Assembly: GCF_000745235.1 (NCBI RefSeq)
Contig: NZ_JQNL01000001.1
Location: forward strand, 2,810,501-2,874,500
Source of the DNA: Luteibacter mycovicinus
GTDB taxonomy: Bacteria > Pseudomonadota > Gammaproteobacteria > Xanthomonadales > Rhodanobacteraceae
Direction: 5' to 3'
DNA: 64,000 nt
This document shows, piece by piece, positions 57,060 to 64,000 of this stretch. Each line of letters opens with the position of its first letter. The first letter of the stretch is position 1. The translations under genes and the position numbers were made by a program. A model generated the notes under the pieces. That model ran no database searches. It was not told the DNA's origin and saw nothing but the letters and a program-made list of their open reading frames with translations.

Positions 57060-58424
57060 CTAGCCGATGACGCAGCGGTTCCGTCCGCCGTTCTTGGCGG
57101 TATAGAGCGCAAGGTCGGCGCGATCGAACACCGTCTGGGGTGTATCGCCCGACTGGAACTGCGTCAGACCGATGGAGGCGGTGACCCGCACCGGCTGCCG
57201 GCTGGCGTGGAAGGCCAGATGCTGGATCTTCCCGCGCAGGCGCTCGCAGACCTGCAGCGCTTCATGCTCGTCGGCGCCATCGAACACCACGATGAACTCT
57301 TCGCCGCCGTAGCGGGCGACGAAGTCGCACGGGCGCACATGCTTCACCAGGGCCTGGCCGATGATGCGCAGGACGGCGTCGCCGGCGGTGTGGCCGTAGG
57401 TGTCGTTGATGCTCTTGAAGTGGTCGATGTCGATCGCCGCGACGCACAGCGGGCGGGACGCCGTCTTCCATGCCTCGAACGCCACCTCGATCCGCTTTTC
57501 GTAAGCAAGGCGGTTGGGCATGCCGATCATCGTGTCGGTCTGGGCCAGCTCGTGCTCGCGTTCGAGCGAACGCTGCAGAGCGTTGCGTTCGGTTTCGAGC
57601 TGTTCGATGCGCAGGCGCATCTTTTCGGCACGGTCACGGTACGCCGTAAGACGGCTGCCTTCGCGATCGCGAAACTCGCGGAAACAGGCGGCAATCTTTT
57701 CGATGCTTTCGCCGACGCGCTCGCGCAGGTCGTGAATGTCGTCCAGTTCCAGGGCGGCTTCGTCCAGCAGGCGCATCTCGTGACTTACCGAGGCGTCCAG
57801 CGCCTGGCCATTGGCCTCTCCGGTGGACTGGTCGGCGAGCTCGCGCGACATGTACTGGCTCATCTCGTCGAGACGGCTGGTGACATGGCGAAGCACCGCC
57901 TGAAGCGCGTCGATTTCCCGCTGAAGGCCGATCCGCTGCTCGTTGACCAGATCCGCGAGGCGATCACCGCACGCCGCCAGGGCGACCAGGTCGCCGGCGT
58001 CCGCCACATCGTGACGGAGGTCGTTGGCGCGGTCAGCCAGCTTCGGCAGGACGACGATACGATCGACCAGCCGGCTCAGCGCCGACTGCACGGAGGATCC
58101 GTGCTCGGTGCGCTGGGGGCGGGTGATCGGGATGGAGCGTTCTTCGACGGCGTTCTGCGGGCGCTCGCCCAGCCTGTCCAGCGCCTGGCTCAGGTCGTTG
58201 ACCAGTGGCTCGAGCACCATGGCGTCGACGGGGCCGTGCAAGGCCGAGGACAGTTGCTCGATATGCGGATCGAGCTGGTCGTTCGAGCCGTGCGCCGCGC
58301 GGCCAAGGCAGCCGACCAGCTGGCGCAGCAGGGACTCGGCGGTCTTCCACTGGGTTTCCTCACGGGTCAGCCGGTCGACCGCCTCGTGATATTTGCTTTC
58401 CCACAACTGGTTGTCCAAACGCAC
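57060..58424 (-). CDS. Diguanylate cyclase (GGDEF)
   Basis: Makes cyclic di-GMP from two GTP. 454 residues from a GTG at 58424. No signal peptide or membrane helix, so it is cytoplasmic. An N-terminal helical region (about 1-280, with coiled-coil stretches such as LETERNALQRSLEREHELAQ) precedes the GGDEF domain. The active site is GGEEF at 373-377, and the inhibitory site RPCD (364-367) is exactly five residues upstream, so product feedback is expected. The input domain is not recognised. Convergent with the VIT gene (4-base gap). Confidence 0.93.
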   Translation of the reverse strand: MRLDNQLWESKYHEAVDRLTREETQWKTAESLLRQLVGCLGRAAHGSNDQLDPHIEQLSSALHGPVDAMVLEPLVNDLSQALDRLGERPQNAVEERSIPITRPQRTEHGSSVQSALSRLVDRIVVLPKLADRANDLRHDVADAGDLVALAACGDRLADLVNEQRIGLQREIDALQAVLRHVTSRLDEMSQYMSRELADQSTGEANGQALDASVSHEMRLLDEAALELDDIHDLRERVGESIEKIAACFREFRDREGSRLTAYRDRAEKMRLRIEQLETERNALQRSLEREHELAQTDTMIGMPNRLAYEKRIEVAFEAWKTASRPLCVAAIDIDHFKSINDTYGHTAGDAVLRIIGQALVKHVRPCDFVARYGGEEFIVVFDGADEHEALQVCERLRGKIQHLAFHASRQPVRVTASIGLTQFQSGDTPQTVFDRADLALYTAKNGGRNRCVIG

Positions 58425-58581
58425 GCCCCAGCCGTCGCGTGATAGGTCGAAATTCTGCCCATGATACGACGGCGATTGCGAATTAGCTCACGTTTTCGCG
58501 GGTAGCGCCGGAGGGGCGGCTCGTCCATCACCTGACCCTGGCGAAGGGCACGCCCAGGCGGTCATGGACCGCCCGAACGTG

Positions 58582-59844
58582 TCAGGGGCTCGTTATGCTG
58601 GGGCTCTCCTGCCGGGTAGCCCGCGCGGCGATAACCGCTCCGGCCCCGACCAGCGCAGCGGCCAGGATGAACGGGACGCCCGGTACATGCACGCTCCGCT
58701 CCGGCGCGATCGCGAAGGCGAAGATCTGCGCAAACAGATAAGGCCCGAAGATCCCGGCGAAGCTGCCCAGGCTGGTCACGGCGCCTTGCAGACGACCCTG
58801 CTCATCGGGCGCCACATGGCGCGTCATGATCGACTGGATCGGCGGTCCGGACAGCCCCCACAGTGACAGCAGCGGAATACCGATCAGGAATACCCATCCG
58901 GTCGTGGCGAAACCCATGACGGCGAATGCCGCCACACCGAACGACAGCCCCGCGACCATGACCCGTCGCTCCCCGAAGCGCGCAGTCAGTCGACCGGTGA
59001 GGAATGCCTGCACCGATCCATCGCAGGCGCCGACGAGCGCGAGCACGTACCCCACCGCCTGGGGACCCCAGTGATAACGGTAGTCGGCATAGAGGACGAA
59101 CACCGTCTGTAAAACGTAGTGCCCGAGGTAGAAAAGGAACATCACGACCGACAGACCGAAAATCTCGCGATGCCGGCGAAGCATCTTCAGCGAGCCCAGT
59201 GGACTTGCGCTGTGCGGTTCGAAGCGTGCGCTGCGCTTCTCCACCGGTAGCGACTCCGGCAGGATGAAATACCCGTAAAGGAAGTTCGTCAGCGCCAGAC
59301 CCGCGGCGACCCAGAACGGCAGGCGCAGGTCGAATCCGCCAAGGAATCCGCCGAGCGCCGGTCCGATGATGAAGCCGATACCGAACGCGCCGCCGAGCAT
59401 GCCGAAGGCCGCCGCGCGTTTTTCCGGCGGCGTGACGTCGGCGATGTAGGCATTGGCCGTGGTGAAGCTGGCGGCGGTCATGCCGGAGATGACGCGCCCG
59501 ACGAACAGCAGCCACAACGAAGGCGCCACGGCCATCAATACGAAGTCGAGCCCAAGCCCGAGATTCGAAAGCAACACGACAGGGCGACGCCCGAAGCGGT
59601 CCGACAACGCCCCCTGGATCGGCGACGAAATGAACTGCACCGCGGCGAAGACCGTACCGAACACACCGACCCACCACGCCGCGTTCGATACGGTATTGCC
59701 GGTCATCTGTTCGATGAGGTGCGGCAACACCGGAATGATGATGCCGAACGCCAGAATGTCGATCAGCACCGTGACGAAGATGAAGATCACGGCGGCGCGG
59801 CGCACCGGTGTGTGCGTCGTGCTCTTCGGTTCCGTCGTACTCAT
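58582..59844 (-). CDS. Tet-family MFS transporter
   Basis: 420 residues with 12 helices. MFS motif A is in [13 protein letters not shown], motif C-like sequence is [16 protein letters not shown] (antiporter signature), and the start [22 protein letters not shown] is typical of TetA-like DHA1 pumps. Overlaps the upstream antiporter gene by 4 bases. Substrate unknown; tetracycline-class names refer to the subfamily and do not prove resistance. Confidence 0.9.
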   Translation of the reverse strand: MSTTEPKSTTHTPVRRAAVIFIFVTVLIDILAFGIIIPVLPHLIEQMTGNTVSNAAWWVGVFGTVFAAVQFISSPIQGALSDRFGRRPVVLLSNLGLGLDFVLMAVAPSLWLLFVGRVISGMTAASFTTANAYIADVTPPEKRAAAFGMLGGAFGIGFIIGPALGGFLGGFDLRLPFWVAAGLALTNFLYGYFILPESLPVEKRSARFEPHSASPLGSLKMLRRHREIFGLSVVMFLFYLGHYVLQTVFVLYADYRYHWGPQAVGYVLALVGACDGSVQAFLTGRLTARFGERRVMVAGLSFGVAAFAVMGFATTGWVFLIGIPLLSLWGLSGPPIQSIMTRHVAPDEQGRLQGAVTSLGSFAGIFGPYLFAQIFAFAIAPERSVHVPGVPFILAAALVGAGAVIAARATRQESPSITSP

Positions 59845-61025
59845 GGGGTGAAGTGCTTCAGCCGCGGTTTGACGATCGGGGTGGTCAGCATGGTGCTGGC
59901 CACCGCCATCAGCAGCAGCGCGGTGAATGTCTCGCTGGTGATGATGTGACGGTCGAGCAGCACGTTGACGAAGATGATCATGATCAGCGCCTTGGTCTGC
60001 AGCAGCCAGCCGATGGTCCAGGCATCGCCACGTGCCCAGCCGAGCAGCTTACCGGCGATGCCGACGCCGGCCAGCTTGCCCACGACGGAGGCGACCAGCA
60101 GCAGAGCCGCGGCGGCGAACACCGCCGTGCCTCCGACCTGCCAGTTCGTTCGCAGACCGGTGGACAGGAAGAACACCGGCATGATGACGAGCAGGACGTT
60201 GTGACGCAGACCGTCGAGCTTCTCGAGCGTGAACCAGTCACGTTCCATCACGGCGCCCGCAAGGAAGGCTCCGACCATGAAATGCAGACCGCACCAGTCG
60301 GCACCGTAACCACACGCGGCCAGCCAGATCAGACCGATGAAATAGCGGTCCGGCTCCGGCACACGTGCCATCAGCCGCCGGAATGCGGCGGAGGCGACAG
60401 CGAACACGGCCAGGAAGGCCACCTGATGGCCGACACGTTTCCAGTCGAGCAGGATGATCGCCAGCACCGCCCAGATCGCGAGATCGTCCAGGCTCGCATA
60501 ACGCAGCACACGCTGTCCCAGCGGTGCCCGCAGAATACCCATCTTCTCCATCAGCAGGATGAGGATCGGTAGCGCGGTCACGGCGCAGGCCATGCCGATG
60601 CCCAGCACGAATTGCCACGTCGTCGCCGCTTCACCCATCCATCCCCCGCGCCAGGCCAGCATGGCCAGCGCGGCAAGGCAGCCGGTCGCAAGAGGCACGC
60701 CGAGGGCGAGGGCGGCCGTGGTCCCGCATTCACGGCGTTGCTTCCAGGCGTCGCGCAGGTCGAGCTCGATGCCGGCGATCCAGACGAAGACCATCACGGC
60801 CCACCAGGCGATGCCGTTGAGGGCACCGATGACGGGCGGCGCGAACACCGTCGTGTAGTAGTCGGGGAAGACCTTCCCCAGCACGCCCGGCCCCAGCAGG
60901 ATCCCGGTAAGGATCTGCACCACCACCAGCGGTGCCCAGTAGTCGGTCCGAAAGACGCGCCAGATCAGATAAGGCACGCCAAGAATGATCGTCATCGCGA
61001 TCAGGAACAGTTCCGTCGTATTCAT
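59841..61025 (-). CDS. Cation:proton antiporter (CPA2-like)
   Basis: 394 residues with about 12 helices. Conserved blocks: GPGVLGKVFPDYYTTVFAPPV in the first half, and YASLDDLAIWAVLAIILL (with the Asp-Asp pair of CPA ion sites) and FMVGAFLAGAVMERD in the second. No C-terminal TrkA-N domain is attached. Probably a Na+/H+ or K+/H+ exchanger. Translationally coupled to the following MFS gene (ATGA). Confidence 0.88.
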   Translation of the reverse strand: MNTTELFLIAMTIILGVPYLIWRVFRTDYWAPLVVVQILTGILLGPGVLGKVFPDYYTTVFAPPVIGALNGIAWWAVMVFVWIAGIELDLRDAWKQRRECGTTAALALGVPLATGCLAALAMLAWRGGWMGEAATTWQFVLGIGMACAVTALPILILLMEKMGILRAPLGQRVLRYASLDDLAIWAVLAIILLDWKRVGHQVAFLAVFAVASAAFRRLMARVPEPDRYFIGLIWLAACGYGADWCGLHFMVGAFLAGAVMERDWFTLEKLDGLRHNVLLVIMPVFFLSTGLRTNWQVGGTAVFAAAALLLVASVVGKLAGVGIAGKLLGWARGDAWTIGWLLQTKALIMIIFVNVLLDRHIITSETFTALLLMAVASTMLTTPIVKPRLKHFTP

Positions 61026-61083
61026 CCGTCCTCTCCAAAGTGGGGCAGAGGGTAACGCACCGCAGGCTCTTGCGGGCGCGATG

Positions 61084-61428
61084 TCACATCGGCGGCTGGG
61101 ACAGTTCCTTCGCGTTGAGGAAACCGTCCCTGTTCCTGTCCAGCTTGTGGAACTGGAGGATCAGGTTGCGCTGGAACTCTTCCAGCCTCACGGGCCTGGC
61201 GCCGGGCCGCATCGGGCCATCGTTGGCATCGAGCACGCCGTCGCCGTTGACGTCCATGCGCAGGAAGCCCTGGCTCATGTAGCGGACGTACTCGGCCTCG
61301 TCGACCTTGCCGTCGCCATTGGCGTCCATGCGTCGGAGGTATTCGGCCGGCGTCCGCGGAAAGTCCTGTGCCTGGGCGGCGGCGGTCAGCAGCAGGGTGG
61401 CGGCGAAGGCGTATGGACGTCGATTCAT
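61084..61428 (-). CDS. Exported EF-hand calcium-binding protein
   Basis: 114 residues: a signal peptide (AFAATLLLTAAAQA, cleavage near residue 21) and three EF-hand loops, DANGDGKVDEAE (35-46), DVNGDGVLDAND (59-70) and DRNRDGFLNAKE (97-108). All have the acidic 1, 3, 5 and 12 positions for Ca2+, except the third, where position 5 is Asp but position 3 is Asn. Periplasmic calcium buffering or sensing is likely. Divergent from cysK over 93 bases. Confidence 0.88.
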   Translation of the reverse strand: MNRRPYAFAATLLLTAAAQAQDFPRTPAEYLRRMDANGDGKVDEAEYVRYMSQGFLRMDVNGDGVLDANDGPMRPGARPVRLEEFQRNLILQFHKLDRNRDGFLNAKELSQPPM

Positions 61429-61521
61429 GGACCGGGAGTCTGCGTGATCCGGTGGGGTTTGTCGCCCCGTGGTCCGGGGAGTACCTTCTGGGTTCTCGTA
61501 CTTCCCGTCAAGGATTACCCC

Positions 61522-62511
61522 ATGATTCACGAGAGCATTCTCGACACGATCGGCCGCACGCCCATCGTTCGCCTGCATCGCGTCGCCCCGGCTGGCATTT
61601 CCCTGTACGCGAAGGTCGAATTCTTCAACCCCGGCGGCTCGGTCAAGGACCGCCTGGCCATCGCGGTCATTCTCGATGCCGAAGCCAAGGGTCTGCTGAA
61701 ACCCGGCGACACCGTGGTCGAGGCCACCTCGGGCAATACGGGCGTCGCGCTGGCCATGGTCTGCGCGGCCAAGGGTTACAAGTTCGTGGCGACCATGGCG
61801 GACAGCTTCTCCGTCGAGCGCCGCAAGCTGATGCGCGCCTACGGTGCCCGCGTGATCCTGACCCCCGCCGCCGAGCGCGGCAGCGGCATGGTCCGACGTG
61901 CCGAGGAGCTTGCGGCGAAGCACGGCTGGTTCCTGCCCAGGCAATTCCAGAATCCGGCTAACCCGGCCTATCACCGGAGCACCACCGCCGCCGAGATCCT
62001 CCAGGACTTCGCCGGCCGCCGCCTCGATGCCTTCGTGACCGGCTGGGGCACCGGCGGCACACTGACCGGTGTGGGCGAGGTGCTCAAGATCGCGCGCCCC
62101 GAGGTGAAGATTGTTACCACCGAGCCGGCCGCGGCCCAGTTGCTCGCCGACCAGCCCTGGGCACCGCACAAGATCCAGGGCTGGACGCCGGACTTCGTGC
62201 CCGAGGTACTCAACCGCAAGATCTTCGACGTCGATATCCCGGTGGACGAGGTGCTCGCCCGCGATACGGCCCGCCGACTCGCCAGCGAGGAAGGTCTCTT
62301 TGTCGGTATCTCCGCCGGTGCGACGCTTGCCGCCGCCCTGAAATACGCCGAAAGCGCCGAGGAGGGCAGCGTCATCCTCGCCATGCTCCCGGACACCGGC
62401 GAGCGCTATCTTTCCACCTTCCTGTTCGAGGGCGTGGAAGAAGGCTCCGACGAAGCCTGGCTGGAAACCCTAGGATCGCGCCCCGCGCACGACCAGGGCG
62501 TGGAGGCGTAG
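61522..62511 (+). CDS. cysK: Cysteine synthase (O-acetylserine sulfhydrylase)
   Basis: PLP enzyme making cysteine from O-acetylserine and sulfide. 329 residues; the ATG at 61522 gives the family start MIHESILDTIGRTPIVRL. PLP Lys42 is in GGSVKDRL, the substrate loop is TSGNTGVAL, the phosphate loop is GWGTGGTLTG, and the C-terminal SAGATLAAALK is normal. Length and the VEFFNP segment favour CysK over the shorter CysM, but the two are hard to separate without comparison. Transcribed alone. Confidence 0.9.
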   Translation: MIHESILDTIGRTPIVRLHRVAPAGISLYAKVEFFNPGGSVKDRLAIAVILDAEAKGLLKPGDTVVEATSGNTGVALAMVCAAKGYKFVATMADSFSVERRKLMRAYGARVILTPAAERGSGMVRRAEELAAKHGWFLPRQFQNPANPAYHRSTTAAEILQDFAGRRLDAFVTGWGTGGTLTGVGEVLKIARPEVKIVTTEPAAAQLLADQPWAPHKIQGWTPDFVPEVLNRKIFDVDIPVDEVLARDTARRLASEEGLFVGISAGATLAAALKYAESAEEGSVILAMLPDTGERYLSTFLFEGVEEGSDEAWLETLGSRPAHDQGVEA

Positions 62512-62524
62512 CAGCCTCCACGCC
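62497..62524 (+). terminator. Terminator overlapping the cysK stop
   Basis: 11-bp perfect stem (GGCGTGGAGGC / GCCTCCACGCC) with a 6-base loop that contains the TAG stop. Strong stem, no T-tract. Confidence 0.65.
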
Positions 62525-62586
62525 GCCACCGCAAAATCATCACGCCATGGCGGTCATCGTGTCGGTCTCGAAACAAGGAGACAGCC

Positions 62587-62970
62587 ATGACATTCCTGCG
62601 CAGCAAGAGCCTCCGTGCGGAACTTTTCGGCCGCGCCGAGCGCCTCGTCGGTTCGATGACCGGCAACCGCGAACATCAGGCCATCGGCACGGCGCGTGAG
62701 TATGCCGGCCGCGCGGGCTCACTGACCTCGCAGGCGCTGGCGGAAGCGGGACGTCACGCGCGTCGTCGCCCGCTGGGTCTCGCCATTGGCGTGGGTCTGG
62801 GTGTCGGCGCCATCGCGGCGGCATGGCTCATCGCGCGTCACCATGCACGCGTGCGGCCCGAGGAAGACGAACATAATCCGACGCGTCAGCGCCCGACCGA
62901 TGCCAGCGGCAACGCGCTGGATGGATCGGGTGAAGACAATCCCATGTCGGGCGAGACCGCGCGCCACTGA
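62587..62970 (+). CDS. Small single-pass membrane protein, 127 aa
   Basis: An N-terminal charged region (about 1-55), then one Gly-rich membrane helix (about 62-84, LGLAIGVGLGVGAIAAAWLIA) and an acidic, polar C-terminal tail (about 90-127). Layout resembles ElaB/YqjD or DUF883-like proteins that anchor ribosomes or act in stress, but motifs are too weak to claim. A strong ribosome site (AAGGAG) precedes the ATG. Function unknown. Confidence 0.72.
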   Translation: MTFLRSKSLRAELFGRAERLVGSMTGNREHQAIGTAREYAGRAGSLTSQALAEAGRHARRRPLGLAIGVGLGVGAIAAAWLIARHHARVRPEEDEHNPTRQRPTDASGNALDGSGEDNPMSGETARH

Positions 62971-62977
62971 GCGATCG

Positions 62978-63000
62978 AACGGCCCCTTGTCGGGGCCGTT
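62978..63000. terminator. Bidirectional terminator between the membrane protein and the SMC-like gene
   Basis: 9-bp perfect stem (AACGGCCCC / GGGGCCGTT) with a 5-base loop, between convergent genes. No T-tract. Confidence 0.6.
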
Positions 63001-63003
63001 ACG

Positions 63004-64000
63004 TCAGGCGGCGTGTGAGCGCCGCCGCAATACCGCCAACGGTTGTGCCCAGGTTGCGCCCGGCCGGCGCTTGCTGGTGACGAGCGTCAGTTCCGACGGC
63101 TGGAACACGTTGACGTTATGCGTGGCCGGCGTCGTCAGAATGTACTGCGCGCGCGTGGACTTCAGGAATGCACCGACCTTGTCGATGTTGAAGATGTCCA
63201 GATGCGCGAAAGGCTCGTCGATGAACACGAATCCGCCGGGCCGGTCTTCATCGCGCATCAGCGCCACGAGCAGCAGCAGCGACTTCATCACCTGCTGGCC
63301 GCCCGAGGCTTCGCCATCGTCCATCCCGATCCAGCCCTTCTTGTCGAACTCGAAGCGCACATACAGCGCGGCCGACGCGAGTGCCAGATCGTCGTTGCTG
63401 AGCTCCGGGAGATCGACGTCGACGCCGATGCCCGCGAGTTCGGCAAGCACTTTCAGGTTCCGGGCGTAACGACGCACCGTGTTGCGCAAGACCTGGATAT
63501 AGGCGCCGCGCGCCTCGTGCGTGATGCGCGAGGCGCGCTCGAGGTGGATGCGGCGTTTCTCGAGATCGTGTCTGAGGCCTTCGTGATCGGCGAGCAGTTT
63601 CTCGCGCAGCGCGACGACGCTCGGATCCTCCTCCCAGTGGCCCTCCTCGAGGCGACGCTCGATGCGGTCGATCTCGCGACGCACGGATGCGGGCGACTCG
63701 TAACGCTCGCGTAGTGCCGCGACGGCGGCGCGGCTGCGCAAAGCCAGGGGCATATGCGCACGCTTCGCGCGGAATGCCTTCAGCCGGTCGATCTGCTCAC
63801 CACGCAGCTGGTGGTACTGGCGAACGGTCTCGGCGAGTTGCTTCTGCGTCGAAAGCTGTTCGCGCGCGGCGTTGTCGCGTGCGTTCGACGTCCTGAGGCG
63901 TTTTTCGCGCACCGCTTCGTAATGCGCCTCCGCAGCGACATGGCTGTCAGCCGTCCGCTGCACGTCTTCGCGCAAGCCGGCCTGTTGCGCGTGCGCTTCG
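63004..64000 (-). CDS. SMC/Rad50-like ATPase, C-terminal part (5' end outside window)
   Basis: The frame runs open to the window edge; about 331 residues are visible. Residues before about 200 are Arg/Glu/Ala-rich coiled coil. The last part is an ABC-type ATPase head: signature SGGQQVMKSLLLL, Walker B GGFVFIDEPFAHLD and a D-loop, then KSTRAQYILTTPATHN as the switch His. The Walker A must lie in the missing N-terminal half. The family is not MukB, SMC or SbcC on the visible motifs; it could be a chromosome-segregation or defence ATPase. The gene upstream of it, outside this window, decides this. Confidence 0.78.
   Translation of the reverse strand, partial: EAHAQQAGLREDVQRTADSHVAAEAHYEAVREKRLRTSNARDNAAREQLSTQKQLAETVRQYHQLRGEQIDRLKAFRAKRAHMPLALRSRAAVAALRERYESPASVRREIDRIERRLEEGHWEEDPSVVALREKLLADHEGLRHDLEKRRIHLERASRITHEARGAYIQVLRNTVRRYARNLKVLAELAGIGVDVDLPELSNDDLALASAALYVRFEFDKKGWIGMDDGEASGGQQVMKSLLLLVALMRDEDRPGGFVFIDEPFAHLDIFNIDKVGAFLKSTRAQYILTTPATHNVNVFQPSELTLVTSKRRPGATWAQPLAVLRRRSHAA

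Overview
The window is GC-rich, gene-dense chromosomal DNA with 68 protein-coding genes called here: 66 conventional genes (partial at both ends) and two short leader peptides. The gene set and protein style point to a gammaproteobacterium of the Xanthomonadales, most likely Rhodanobacteraceae (Luteibacter/Dyella-like): an aa3 oxidase cluster with a tiny assembly protein, a 527-residue biosynthetic threonine deaminase, a PutA without an N-terminal DNA-binding domain, and tatABC/gltBD/envC-ctp neighbourhoods. This placement is inferred from protein resemblance only. I see no rRNA, tRNA, CRISPR array, insertion sequence or prophage.

Layout. 1-9.7 kb: start of cca, an NDUFA9-like NAD(P) protein, a soluble lytic transglycosylase, an orphan membrane GH17 glycosidase, an endonuclease/exonuclease/phosphatase family protein, two DsbA-like lipoproteins, a dihaem cytochrome c4 and the ribosome-assembly GTPase EngB. 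9.7-18.7 kb: free-Met-sulfoxide reductase, BioD, an M3 peptidase lipoprotein, three small unknown genes (two are tandem secreted paralogues) and PutA. 18.8-31.2 kb: aa3 cytochrome oxidase, with structural genes coxBAC in one block and maturation genes (SURF1, a CxxxC thiol protein, COX15, COX10) in a second. The two are separated by about 4.9 kb holding a DUF4760-like membrane protein, a secreted trypsin-like protease and ilvA. 31.2-39.7 kb: a BASS transporter, an esterase-like hydrolase, HemH, a SYLF protein, TatABC, Ctp and EnvC. 39.9-45.8 kb: glutamate synthase gltBD. 45.8-64 kb: mixed housekeeping and accessory genes (NRDE, SDR, lipocalin/YchJ/WYL, HutD, DinG, Tag, an ABC exporter, FUSC and VIT proteins, a diguanylate cyclase, an MFS pump, a cation/proton antiporter, an EF-hand protein, cysteine synthase) and the 3' part of an SMC-like ATPase.

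Regulation is the most informative layer. ilvA is preceded by an unannotated 20-codon leader peptide rich in Ile/Leu, a strong intrinsic terminator, and a segment at the leader stop codon that can pair with the terminator's 5' arm: a complete ribosome-mediated attenuator visible in the DNA. A second, more puzzling arrangement precedes the DUF4760-like gene: a well-initiated 8-codon ORF followed 7 bases later by a 13-bp perfect terminator hairpin. Between genes there is a family of REP-like palindromic units (core GTAGGAGC...GGCGAT), single or in inverted pairs, including a perfect 21-bp inverted repeat with a 2-base spacer after engB.

Genes likely to work together: EnvC with Slt and Ctp in cell-wall turnover; the DsbA pair and cytochrome c4 in envelope redox chemistry; HemH, COX10, COX15, SURF1 and the CxxxC protein in oxidase haem/copper maturation; GltBD, PutA, IlvA and CysK in nitrogen and amino-acid metabolism.
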